DNA of 64,000 bases, from positions 1 through 64,000 of the forward strand of contig NZ_FWZX01000020.1 in the NCBI RefSeq assembly GCF_900177295.1, in the 5' to 3' direction. This document shows, piece after piece, positions 1 to 10,259 of the stretch. The notes beneath the pieces are model-generated. The model made no database searches. It worked only from the letters and a program-made list of their open reading frames with translations, and was not told where the DNA came from. The stretch comes from Tistlia consotensis USBA 355. Lineage in GTDB: Bacteria; Pseudomonadota; Alphaproteobacteria; Kiloniellales; DSM-21159. The translations under genes were made by a program, and so were the position numbers. Within the stretch, counting starts at the first letter, position 1; every line of letters starts with the position of its first letter.

Positions 1-308
1 TCCCCGTCGAGCGCTACCAGCCCAGCCGGCGGGCCTTGCCCGAGCGCCTGCCGGCGATCGAGTACGAGCCCGAGGACGTCGTGCGCTGGGTCGACCAGAA
101 CGGCTGGATCAGCTACCGCGGGCGGCGCCGCAAGATCGGCAAGGCCTTCCGTGGCACCCCGGTCGCCCTGCGCCCCACCCAGATCGACGGACGCCTCGAC
201 ATCTTCTTCTGCCATCAGAAGCTGGCGTCCCTCGACCTCACCGAGCAGACTGAGCTCAAACCCGTCCACAATGTCCCCGAACGGGTGTCCACTATGTCCC
301 CGGTCTGA
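1..308 (+). CDS. IS481-type transposase, C-terminal fragment (cut by window start)
   Basis: The reading frame is open from base 3 and stops with TGA at 306-308, so about the last 100 residues are visible. They contain the end of an integrase core followed by a beta-rich tail (DVVRWVDQNGWISYRGRR, then GKAFRGTPVALRP), which is typical of IS481-family transposases. The final residues (VSTMSPV) are encoded inside the element's terminal inverted repeat, as is common in this family. The DDE catalytic residues would lie upstream, outside the window, so whether the element is intact cannot be judged. Family assignment is by recognition of the C-terminal pattern, not by alignment. Confidence 0.72.
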   Translation, partial: PVERYQPSRRALPERLPAIEYEPEDVVRWVDQNGWISYRGRRRKIGKAFRGTPVALRPTQIDGRLDIFFCHQKLASLDLTEQTELKPVHNVPERVSTMSPV

Positions 309-331
309 ACAGCTTGTCGAAGGGCGAAGCG
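272..331. repeat. IS right end abutting a dispersed TCGACAAGC repeat
   Basis: Bases 272-311 hold two tandem GTCC(C/A)-rich units and end in CTGAACA, whose complement TGTTCAG has the TGT terminus usual for IS481 elements. From 311 onward the sequence AGCTTGTCGAAGGGCGAAGC is the reverse complement, with one mismatch, of the repeat at 36411-36430. The IS end therefore lies directly against half of a dispersed repeat. The exact IS boundary is inferred. Confidence 0.45.
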
Positions 332-360
332 AATTGGGAGCGTGGAGGACCGTTGCCCCC

Positions 361-1869
361 CTACGGCAGCAGGATCGTCGAGCCCGTGGTCTCGCGTGCC
401 TCCAGGGCGCGGTGGGCCTCGGCGGCAGCGCGCAGCGGGAAGGCGCGCGGTGGCTCGAGCTTCAGGATGCCGCGCTCCAGGGCCTCGAAGAGCCGGCCGG
501 CGAGGCCGCGCAGCTCGGCGGGGTCGGAGGTGTAGTGGCCGAAGTTGGGGCGCGAGAGGCGCGCCGACTTCGCGGCATAGCCGGCGACGTCCTGGGGCGG
601 GATCGGGCCGGAGGCCTGGCCGTAGGAGACCAGGTGGCCGCGGATCGCCAGGGCCTCGAAGGAGCGCGCCAAGTTGTCGCCGCCGACCGCGTCGTAGACC
701 ACGTCGCAGCCGCGGCCCCGGGTGATGTCGAGCACCGCCTCGACGAAGTCCTGGCGGCTGTAGACAATCGGGAAGGTGCAGCCGTTGGCCCGCGCGATCC
801 GGGCCTTCTCGTCGCTGCCGACCGTGCCGATCACCGTGGCGCCCAGGTGGCGGGCCCACTGGCAGAGCAGCGTGCCGACGCCGCCGGCCGCGGCGTGGAC
901 CAGGACGGTGTCGCCCTCCTTCACCGTGTGCACCCGGTGCAGCAGGAACTCGGCGGTCATGCCCTTGAGCAGCACGGCCGCCGCCGTCGCGTCGTCGAGC
1001 CAGTCGGGCAGCGGCACCAGCAGGCCGGCGTCCATGGTGCGCAGGCGCGCGTAGGCGCCGGGCGGCGCGCAGGCGTAGCCGACCCGGTCGCCGGGCATCA
1101 GGCCGTGGACGCCCGGCCCGACCTCGGTGACCACGCCGGCCGCCTCCATGCCCAGGATGCCGGGCGGCTCGACCAGGCCGAAGTAGCCGGTTCGGCAGTA
1201 GACGTCGATGTAGTTGAGGCCGATCGCGCCGTGGCGCAGGCGGACCTGGCCGCGGCCCGGCGGCGGCACCGGAACCTCGCGCCAGGCCAGGGCCTCGGGC
1301 CCGCCGTAACGCTCCAGCACCACCGCCTCGGTCGTGCCCGCGGTGCCGGCGGGCGGCTCCGCGCGCGCCTCGGCGGGCGCCCGCCGGGGGGCCGGCGCGG
1401 GGGCCGGCCGCACGGCCCGCCCCGGCCGTCGCAGGCCGAGGCGCTCGGCGACGGCGCGGAAGCCGGCCTCGTAGATGCCCTCGCCGACCAGCGCGGTCAG
1501 CTCGCCAGCGCGCGCCGGCGGGCAGTCGAACTCGCTGCGCCATTCCCAGAAGGTGCGTCGGCCGTCGGTCACCGGCTTCAGGCGGACATGGGCGACGTAG
1601 CCCTCCAGCGGGATCGGCGCTTCGAGCAGGCAGTAGCTGAAGGCATGCTCGCGGTCGTCGAGCGCCAGCAGCTGCTCGCGGATCTCGCCCGAGCCGTCGG
1701 CCAGCGCGAAGAGCCGGACGCAGCCGACCTGGTCGCCGCGCCGGCCGCCCTCGATGACACTGCGCGCGACCGCGGGATGCCAGTCCTCGTGGCCGTTGAA
1801 GTCCCGGATCACCGACCAGACCGCCTCGACGGGGGCGTCGAGGACGGTCGACTTCACGACGCGGGGCAT
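361..1869 (-). CDS. SRPBCC domain fused to quinone oxidoreductase-type MDR dehydrogenase
   Basis: 502 residues in two parts. Residues 1-140 are an SRPBCC (START/polyketide cyclase-like) ligand-binding fold clearly related to the next gene upstream (shared VWxVxRDFN, DWHPA, GCVR and LKPVTDGxRTF). A Pro/Ala/Arg linker follows (about 141-180). Residues 180-502 are a zinc-free medium-chain reductase of the quinone oxidoreductase class: GLNYIDVYCRTGYFG near its start and the NADPH loop HAAAGGVGTLLCQWAR. The QOR family reduces quinones or enones with NADPH; the SRPBCC half probably presents a hydrophobic substrate. ATG was chosen because it begins the SRPBCC fold exactly as in the paralogue. The gene follows a 364-bp repeat-rich gap, so it may have its own promoter. 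The substrate is unknown. Confidence 0.85.
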   Translation of the reverse strand: MPRVVKSTVLDAPVEAVWSVIRDFNGHEDWHPAVARSVIEGGRRGDQVGCVRLFALADGSGEIREQLLALDDREHAFSYCLLEAPIPLEGYVAHVRLKPVTDGRRTFWEWRSEFDCPPARAGELTALVGEGIYEAGFRAVAERLGLRRPGRAVRPAPAPAPRRAPAEARAEPPAGTAGTTEAVVLERYGGPEALAWREVPVPPPGRGQVRLRHGAIGLNYIDVYCRTGYFGLVEPPGILGMEAAGVVTEVGPGVHGLMPGDRVGYACAPPGAYARLRTMDAGLLVPLPDWLDDATAAAVLLKGMTAEFLLHRVHTVKEGDTVLVHAAAGGVGTLLCQWARHLGATVIGTVGSDEKARIARANGCTFPIVYSRQDFVEAVLDITRGRGCDVVYDAVGGDNLARSFEALAIRGHLVSYGQASGPIPPQDVAGYAAKSARLSRPNFGHYTSDPAELRGLAGRLFEALERGILKLEPPRAFPLRAAAEAHRALEARETTGSTILLP

Positions 1870-1944
1870 GGGGATGCCCCGTGATCTGCCGCTCCGCGGC
1901 CGCCGTCTGGGTCACCCTTCCCCCTGTCGTCCCCGCCTCTCTTT

Positions 1945-2056
1945 CCGTCATCCCTGCGAAAGCAGGGATCCAGAGGAAAGGGCCGTCCTCGCGAGCCTTC
2001 GGCCGTCCGTGCGAGCGGCGTCGTTCTCTGGATCCCTGCTTTCGCAGGGATGACGG
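1945..2056. repeat. 31-bp perfect inverted repeat (CATCCCTGC...GCAGGGAT type)
   Basis: Bases 1945-1975 and 2026-2056 are exact reverse complements (31 of 31), separated by 50 bases. Each arm itself contains the small palindrome CCCTGCGAAAGCAGGG. Short intergenic elements with this core are widespread in GC-rich proteobacteria. Transcribed, it would form a very stable hairpin. Confidence 0.85.
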
Positions 2057-2171
2057 CGGAGAATGTGGGGATGAGGCGGGAAAGGGTAGGCACGATGAAG
2101 AGAAGGCGTGCGATGACGGAAGAACAGCCGCCGAAGGAAGGGGCCGCTCCTCTGCGGCCCCGCCCCTCACC

Positions 2172-2210
2172 CGAAAGCCGCAAGCGGCTTTCGACCCCTC
2201 CCCCGAGGGG
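2172..2210. repeat. Double hairpin related to the convergent-gap repeat family
   Basis: Bases 2172-2181 and 2184-2193 form a perfect 10-bp stem with a 2-base loop. Bases 2195-2200 (CCCCTC) and 2205-2210 (GAGGGG) form a second stem. The flanks (CCCCTCACCC before, GAGAGGTGACGG after) resemble the arms of the repeats at 16487, 19194 and 37564, so this may be a half-element of that family. Confidence 0.6.
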
Positions 2211-2233
2211 AGAGGTGACGGACCGCCCGATCC

Positions 2234-2671
2234 TCACCCGCCGAAGCGCTGCTTCAGGGCGTCGAAGCCGCCCTGGAAGACGCCGTTGCCGACCGTGGCG
2301 GCGAGCTCGGCCTCCTTGCCCGGAGGCGTGTCGAACTCGGCCGACCACTCCGCGAAGGTGCGGTTGCCGTCGGTCACCGGGGTCAGCTTCAGGGTCGCGA
2401 CGTAGTTCGTGACGCCGAGCGGCGATTCCAGGATCGCGTAGGAGCAGGCCATGTCGAAGTCCGACAGGCTGAGCAGCCGCTCGCGGATGTTGCCGCCACC
2501 CTTCAGGTTGAAGTTGCGCACGCAGCCGATGCGGTCGCTCGGCAGGTCGCTCTCGATGCGGCTGTCGGCGATCGCCGGGTGCCAGTCCGGCAGGGCGTTG
2601 AAGTCCCGCACCACGCGCCAGACCTGCTCGGCGGGCGCACCGAAGACGCTCGAGACGTAGACCTTGATCAT
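2234..2671 (-). CDS. SRPBCC family protein
   Basis: 145 residues forming a single SRPBCC (Bet v 1/START-like) domain, a hydrophobic-cavity fold used for lipid or polyketide-like ligands. Visible family landmarks are VWRVVRDFNALPDWHPAIA near the N-terminus and LKLTPVTDGNRTF in the middle. It is a close paralogue of the N-terminal domain of the downstream fusion protein at 361-1869, so one arose by duplication. GAGGAAGCG stands directly before the ATG. It lies 24 bp after the flotillin gene on the same strand and is probably co-transcribed with it. No catalytic residues are obvious and the ligand is unknown. Confidence 0.85.
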   Translation of the reverse strand: MIKVYVSSVFGAPAEQVWRVVRDFNALPDWHPAIADSRIESDLPSDRIGCVRNFNLKGGGNIRERLLSLSDFDMACSYAILESPLGVTNYVATLKLTPVTDGNRTFAEWSAEFDTPPGKEAELAATVGNGVFQGGFDALKQRFGG

Positions 2672-2695
2672 CGCTTCCTCCCCGATCCCGGTTGT

Positions 2696-4888
2696 TCACT
2701 CCTTCGGCTTTGTACCACCGTTGGCCGGTCCCAGGGCCGCGACCGGTCCGCCGACCGTCCCCAGCGGGTTGCTGAGCCGGCCGATGTCGCCGCCGTTGAG
2801 CCCGATCTCCTGCAGCAGCGAGTCGATCAGCGGCGCCTGGGCGCGGTAGCGCAGGGCCGAGTTGACGACCTGGTCGGAGAAGCCGCCGCCGCCGTAGTCG
2901 CCGCCGACGCCGCCGTGCCCGCCGCCGGAGCCGCCGCCGAGGCCGTCGACCTGGAGGATCTTGATGCCCTCGATCTTCTCCATCGGCTTGACGCTCTCGC
3001 GGATGATCGACTCCAGCTTGTCGATCAGGCGCAGGCGCGCCTCGGAGCCGCGCGACTGGTCGCTGAGCACGTTGAGCGCCTCGTTCATCTGGCGCCGGCC
3101 CTCGGCGTCGATCTCGTAGCGCAGCTTGGCGGCCAGCGCCCTGAGCTTCTCGGACTCGGCCTCGCCTTCGGCGAGCAGGCGCTGGGCCTCGGCCTTCTCG
3201 CCCGCGGTCAGCTTCTCGGTCTCGGCGGCCAGGCGCGCCCGGATGCCGTCGCGCTCGGCCTCCTGGCGGGCGACGACCAGCTCGATCGCCTTGCGCCGCT
3301 CGGCGATCTCCAGCTCGCGCGCCGAGAAGGTCCTCTCCTCGGCGACGATCGCCTTGGCGCGCACCGTCTCGGACTCGATCAGGGCCTCGGACTGCTCCCG
3401 GGACTTGCCGGCGATCTCGATCGTGCGGTCCAGCTCGGCGATCTCCAGGACCTTGCGGCGCTCGACCTCGAGGCGCCGGACCTCGCGATCCTGGACGATG
3501 CGCGCCTCCTCCAGCGCGGTCTCGGTCGCTATGCGCGCCCGCTCGACGTCCTCGCGGGCCGAGATCTCGGCCTCCTCCAGGGCCTGGCGGCGGCCGACCT
3601 CGAGGGACTGCAGCGCCTTCTCGCGGGCGATGCGGTCCTCCTCGAGCTGGCGGTCGCGCTGGATCCGCGCGCGCTCGACGGCGAGCAGGGCCAGCAGCGT
3701 CTCGCGCTCGGTCTCGGCATCGGCCTTGGCCTTCTGCCGGGCCTTCTCGGCCAGCGCGATGGCGCGGTCCTGCTCGGCCAGCTCGACGGTCTTGCGCCGC
3801 TCGATGTCCATCCGCTCGGTCTCGGCCTGGCTGGCGATGCGCTCCTCCTCCAGGGCCTTGTCGACGGCGATGCGGTCGCGCTCGGTCTCCTCGCGGGCGC
3901 GGATCTCGGCCTCCTCCAGGGCGCGGCGGCGCCGCACCTCCAGGGTCTGGGTGTCCTGCTCGCGCTCGATGCGGGCCTGGTCGAGCGCCCGCTCCTGCTC
4001 GATGCGCGCCCGCTCGGTGGCCAGGCGCGCCGAGATCTGCGCCTCCTCGGCCTCGTTCTCGCGCTCGGCGCGCTCGCGCTCGACCTCGGCGCGCTGGGCG
4101 GCGCGCCGCGCCTCGACGTCGCGCTGCTGCTCCAGCCGCGCGAACTCGCTGTCGCGCTCGATCTGCAGCGCCATCTTCTCGGCCTCGAGATTCTTGTTCC
4201 GAATCTCGATCATCGTGTCCTGCTCGATGTCGTTGCGGATCTTCTTGCGCCGCTCGATCTCCTCGGTCAGGCGCGTCAGGCCCTCGGCGTCGAAGGCGTT
4301 CGAGGGGTTGAAGTACTCCATGTTCGTCTGGTCCATGCCGGTCAGCGAGACCGCCTCCAGCTCCAGACCGTTGCCCGCCAGGTGTTCCGAGACCACGGTG
4401 CGGACGCGCTTGACGTACTCGCCGCGCTGCTCGTGCAGCTGCTCCATGGTGAACTCGGCGGCGACCGAGCGCAGGGAGTCGACGAAGCGGCCCTCGACCA
4501 GCTCGCGCAGGGCGTCCGGCTGCATGGTGCGCCGCCCCAGGGTCTGGCCGGCGAGCGAGATCGCCTGCTTGCTCTGGGCGACCCGCACGTAGAACTCCGC
4601 GACCACGTCGACGCGCATGCGGTTCTTGGTGATCAGCGCGGCCTCGCGGTCGCGCCGCACCTCCAGGCGCAGCGTGTTCATGTTGATCGGGATGACCTCG
4701 TGGACGATCGGCAGCACGAAGGCGCCGCCGTCCTTGACCACCTTCTCGCCGCCCCAGCCGGTGCGCACGAAGGCCGTCTCCTTGGTCGAGCGGCGATACA
4801 GCCAGTTGAGGAGCCACACCACCACGCCGATCACGACCACCAGGACGATCAGCCCCAGGACGATCCATCCGATCGTTGCACCCGACAT
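2696..4888 (-). CDS. Flotillin-like membrane scaffold protein with extended coiled coil
   Basis: 730 residues. One N-terminal membrane helix (about 5-30) is followed by an SPFH/band 7 domain (about 35-205) and a very long charged coiled coil (about 205-600). A glycine-rich tail (about 649-670) and a conserved C-terminal tail complete it. The order matches bacterial flotillins (YqiK/FloA group), which form membrane microdomain scaffolds. It is longer than the roughly 500-550 residues usual for YqiK-type proteins. Much of the excess is an internal duplication with a 113-residue period: residues about 292-385 align with 405-499 (for example ALEEAEIRAREE versus ALEEAEISARED). ATG at 4888 follows GAGGGAGGGTAGG. 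It sits between the TIM-barrel gene and the SRPBCC genes; its role there is not evident. Confidence 0.88.
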   Translation of the reverse strand: MSGATIGWIVLGLIVLVVVIGVVVWLLNWLYRRSTKETAFVRTGWGGEKVVKDGGAFVLPIVHEVIPINMNTLRLEVRRDREAALITKNRMRVDVVAEFYVRVAQSKQAISLAGQTLGRRTMQPDALRELVEGRFVDSLRSVAAEFTMEQLHEQRGEYVKRVRTVVSEHLAGNGLELEAVSLTGMDQTNMEYFNPSNAFDAEGLTRLTEEIERRKKIRNDIEQDTMIEIRNKNLEAEKMALQIERDSEFARLEQQRDVEARRAAQRAEVERERAERENEAEEAQISARLATERARIEQERALDQARIEREQDTQTLEVRRRRALEEAEIRAREETERDRIAVDKALEEERIASQAETERMDIERRKTVELAEQDRAIALAEKARQKAKADAETERETLLALLAVERARIQRDRQLEEDRIAREKALQSLEVGRRQALEEAEISAREDVERARIATETALEEARIVQDREVRRLEVERRKVLEIAELDRTIEIAGKSREQSEALIESETVRAKAIVAEERTFSARELEIAERRKAIELVVARQEAERDGIRARLAAETEKLTAGEKAEAQRLLAEGEAESEKLRALAAKLRYEIDAEGRRQMNEALNVLSDQSRGSEARLRLIDKLESIIRESVKPMEKIEGIKILQVDGLGGGSGGGHGGVGGDYGGGGFSDQVVNSALRYRAQAPLIDSLLQEIGLNGGDIGRLSNPLGTVGGPVAALGPANGGTKPKE

Positions 4889-4924
4889 CCTACCCTCCCT
4901 CGTACATGCGCGGCCGCGGCGGAC

Positions 4925-5758
4925 TCAGCCGCGGCCGATCGCCTTGAACCTCTTGGTCTGCTCGGTCAGCGCCACCTCGGTCGGCAGCCGCTCCATCGAG
5001 GAGGCGCCGTAGAAGCCGTGGCATTCCCTGCAGTGCTTCAGGATGAACTCCGCGTCCCCGGGCTGCGCGATCGGTCCGCCGTGGCACAGCACGATCACGT
5101 CGCGCCGCGCCTTGAGCGCCGCCTCGGCCCAGGCGTCGATCTTCGGCACGCAGTCCTCCAGGGTCAGCGCCGTCTCGGCGCCGATCGCGCCGCCGGTGGT
5201 CAGGCCCAGGTGGCAGACCACGATGTCGGCGCCGGCCTTGGTCATCTCGGCGGCGTCGTCCTCCGAGAAGACGTAGGGCGTGGTCAGCAGGTCGAGCGCG
5301 CGGGCCTGGCGGATCATGTCGACCTCCAGGGCGTAGCCCATGCCGGTCTCCTCCAGGTTGGCCCGGAAGGTGCCGTCGATCAGCCCGACGGTCGGGAAGT
5401 TCTGCACGCCCGAGAAGCCGAGCTCGGCGAGCTGCTTCAGGAAGGGCCCGGTCAGCATGAAGGGGTCGGTGCCGTTGACCCCGGCCAGCACCGGCGTCGA
5501 CCGGACGACCGGCAGCACCTCGCGGGCCATCTCGACGACGATCTCGTTGGCGTTGCCGTAGGCCAGCAGGCCGGCCAGCGAGCCGCGCCCGGCCATGCGG
5601 TAGCGCCCGGAGTTGTAGATCACGATCAGGTCGATGCCGCCGGCCTCCTCGCACTTGGCCGAGAGGCCGGTGCCCGCGCCGCCGCCGACGATCGGCCGTC
5701 CCTGGCGGATCATCGTGCGGAACCTGTCGAGGATGGCGCGGCGTTCGATTCTGGGCAC
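4925..5758 (-). CDS. TIM-barrel protein, PEP hydrolase-like family (PF09370 type)
   Basis: 277 residues with the pattern of the TIM-barrel PEP hydrolase-like family: [20 protein letters not shown] at the start, [17 protein letters not shown] next, then GVNGTDPF and a C-terminal HGGP. In plant Tm-1 and many bacterial relatives this barrel is joined to a UPF0261 domain. Here the UPF0261 domain is encoded by the gene just upstream, which ends 4 bp before this one starts. Start codon is GTG at 5758, chosen because the preceding gene's stop lies at 5763. The biochemical reaction of the family is not firmly established. The tight spacing indicates joint expression with the ABC transporter genes. 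Confidence 0.82.
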   Translation of the reverse strand: MPRIERRAILDRFRTMIRQGRPIVGGGAGTGLSAKCEEAGGIDLIVIYNSGRYRMAGRGSLAGLLAYGNANEIVVEMAREVLPVVRSTPVLAGVNGTDPFMLTGPFLKQLAELGFSGVQNFPTVGLIDGTFRANLEETGMGYALEVDMIRQARALDLLTTPYVFSEDDAAEMTKAGADIVVCHLGLTTGGAIGAETALTLEDCVPKIDAWAEAALKARRDVIVLCHGGPIAQPGDAEFILKHCRECHGFYGASSMERLPTEVALTEQTKRFKAIGRG

Positions 5759-5762
5759 GGGC

Positions 5763-8076
<2,314 letters not shown>

Positions 8077-8084
<8 letters not shown>

Positions 8085-8886
8085 GGCCGCCTCCCAGGTA
8101 GATCTGCTGCACCTGGGGATCGTTCTCGATCTCCCCGGGGGTGCCCTCTTTGAAGATCCGGCCGTTGTGCATCATCGTGACCCGGTCGACGACGCGCAGG
8201 GCGACGTCCAGGTCGTGCTCGATGATGATGTAGCCGATGTGCCGCGGCAGCGAGCGCAGGATCTCGATCAGCTCGCGCCGCTCGCGCGCCGACAGGCCGG
8301 CGGCCGGCTCGTCGAACAGCACCATGCGCGGCGCCCCGGCCAGCGCCATGCCGATCTCGAGCTGGCGCTGCTGGCCGTAGGCGAGGTTGGCGACGACGGT
8401 GCCGGCGACGTGGTCGAGGTGGACCAGATGGACCAGCTCCCGGGCCGAGCGCAGGGCCGCGTCGTCGCGGCGCGGCCGGCGGAAGGAGTAGCGGCCGCGC
8501 GAGACGCCGCGCACCGCGAGATAGAGGTTGTCGAGCACCGACAGGCCGCGGAACAGCAGCGAGTGCTGGTAGGTGCGCCGGAGGCCGCGGCGGATCCGCT
8601 CGTGGACCGGCAGGCTGGTGACGTCCTCGCCGAAGAACTGGATGCGCCCCGCGGTCGGCGGGAAGTCGCCGGTGATGGCGTTGAACAGCGTCGTCTTGCC
8701 CGCGCCGTTCGAGCCGAGCACGGCGCGGCGCTCGCCGGCCGTGACCTCGAGGTCGACGGCATCGAGCGCGACCAGCGCGCCGAAGTGCCGGCTCACGCCC
8801 TCCAGACGGAGGGCGTGAGCGACACCGGCCCCGGAAAGCCGGGCCCCGGAAAGCCCGGTCGCGGACAGGGACGACCGCTCGGCCAT
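8077..8886 (-). CDS. livG: Branched-chain-type ABC transporter ATPase (LivG family)
   Basis: 269 residues. Walker A is GSNGAGKTT (within [20 protein letters not shown]), the signature region reads [15 protein letters not shown], and Walker B is [12 protein letters not shown] followed by an IIEHD switch histidine. The reduced signature (YGQQRQ in place of SGGQ) is usual for LivG proteins. It would pair with the LivF half of the next gene on the cytoplasmic face of the LivHM permease. ATG at 8886 was preferred over GTG at 8889. The stop overlaps the next start by 8 bp, so translation is coupled. The substrate is unknown; the liv name is by family only. Confidence 0.9.
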
Positions 8887-8923
8887 CACCGGCTCCTCGG
8901 GTTCCCGCGTTCCGTCCCGGCCG

Positions 8924-10174
8924 TCACGGGCAGGACGGGTTGTCGCGGCTGACCGGACCCATGGCCAGGAACTTGTCGCGGTCCATGCCCAGGGTCTGGT
9001 TCACCTGCGGGATGATCTTCACGACCTTGTTGAAGAGCTGGCCCTTGTCGTTCGCGGCCACCTCGGTCAGGAAGATGTCGGCGACCGCCTGGCGGTTCTG
9101 GTCCAGGTGGACCTTGCCGGTCGGCGTGTCGAACTCGTGGGTCGACATGTACTCGCGCAGCTTGGCCTGGTCGTTGGAGAGGTCACCCTTGACCGCGTCG
9201 AGGGACTCCAGGACCGCCAGGGTCGAGATGTAGTAGCCGTGCGCGAACAGCGAGGGGCTCGGGAAGCCGTCCGGGAAGGCGTCCTGATAGGCCTTCACGA
9301 ACTTCTTCCATTCGGGATTGTCCCAGTTGTCGGCGATCGGGCCGGCCGAGGGCGTGCCGATCAGGTAGTCGCGCTTCTTGCCCTTGGTGCCGAGCACCGT
9401 CTGGTCGACGGTGATCGAGCCGCCGATCATCGGCTTGTCGCCGCCGGCCTGCTCGTACTGGGTCAGGAAGTTGACCGCGTCGGCGCCGCCCAGGGCGACG
9501 TAGATCGCGTCGACGTCGCTCGGGATCGAGTAGACGATCGAGGAGTAGTCCTTGTTGCCGATCGGCACCCAGAACTTGTCGACGACATGGCCGCCCAGGC
9601 GGCAGAAGTCGTTCATGAAGCCGAGCACCTGGGTGTAGGGGAAGGAATAGTCCTCGGCGACCGTGACGACCTTCTTGTAGCCCTTGTTCTTGAAGGCGTA
9701 CTCGCCCAGGCCGGCCTGCCACTGGGCGCCGTCCGTCGTGAAGCGGAAGAAGTTCGGCGCCGGGTCGCGCAGCGTCGTGTCCTGGGCGGCCGAGGTGCCG
9801 TTGACGAAGCTCGTGCCCAGGTGCTCCTTGGCGTAGTCCTTGATCGCCAGGCCCTCGGAGCCCGACAGCGGGCCGACCAGGACGTCGACCTTGTCCTGCT
9901 CGACCAGCTTCTTGGCAGCGCGGATCGCGCTGTCCGGCGAGGCGTCGGACGAGCCCTCGATCAGCTCGATCTTCTTGCCGCCGGCCATGTAGTTGTGCTG
10001 CTGGAGCGCCAGCTTGACGCCGCGCATCGAGTCCTGGCCGAGCACCGCGAAGGCCCCTTCGAGGGTGGCCAGGGCGCCCATCTTGATCGTCTCCTGCGCC
10101 TGGGCCGGGCCCACGGCCCCCCAGGCCAGGACCGCCACCGCGGCGGCGGTCATCAGCGAACGTCTGGAAAGCAT
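8924..10174 (-). CDS. Periplasmic binding protein of branched-chain-type ABC importer
   Basis: 416 residues. The N-terminus MLSRRSLMTAAAVAVLAWG ends in a likely signal-peptidase site after AQA; the paired arginines would also suit Tat export. The mature part is a type I periplasmic binding fold (KMGALATLEGAFAVLGQDSM; VDVLVGPLSGSEGLAIKDYA), the class used for amino acids, amides and aromatic acids. Two ATGs lie 6 bp apart; AAGGAG abuts the first (10180) but has good spacing to the second (10174), so 10174 was chosen. It lies between the LivM gene (79-bp gap) and LivG. The ligand is unknown; the neighbouring hydrolases hint at a cyclic or ester/amide-containing compound. Confidence 0.9.
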   Translation of the reverse strand: MLSRRSLMTAAAVAVLAWGAVGPAQAQETIKMGALATLEGAFAVLGQDSMRGVKLALQQHNYMAGGKKIELIEGSSDASPDSAIRAAKKLVEQDKVDVLVGPLSGSEGLAIKDYAKEHLGTSFVNGTSAAQDTTLRDPAPNFFRFTTDGAQWQAGLGEYAFKNKGYKKVVTVAEDYSFPYTQVLGFMNDFCRLGGHVVDKFWVPIGNKDYSSIVYSIPSDVDAIYVALGGADAVNFLTQYEQAGGDKPMIGGSITVDQTVLGTKGKKRDYLIGTPSAGPIADNWDNPEWKKFVKAYQDAFPDGFPSPSLFAHGYYISTLAVLESLDAVKGDLSNDQAKLREYMSTHEFDTPTGKVHLDQNRQAVADIFLTEVAANDKGQLFNKVVKIIPQVNQTLGMDRDKFLAMGPVSRDNPSCP

Positions 10175-10259
10175 CGTCATCTCCTTGTTTCCTCCCTCCT
10201 CTGTGCACCGGCGGCGGCCGGGGTCTTCCGGCTTCTTCGTGGTCCGGCGGTCCTTCCGA

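Larger units (their letters stand above)
1870..2233. other. 364-bp gap filled with palindromic repeats
   Basis: No gene is seen between the two SRPBCC genes. The gap holds a 31-bp perfect inverted repeat (1945-1975 and 2026-2056) and two compact hairpins (2172-2193 and 2195-2210). The remaining sequence shows no conserved reading frame; open frames crossing it on either strand lack recognisable protein motifs. Confidence 0.6.

Noticed and set aside
151-1884. Long plus-strand open frame opposite the SRPBCC-oxidoreductase gene
   Set aside because: No recognisable domain; codon pattern explained by the third-position GC bias of the real minus-strand gene.
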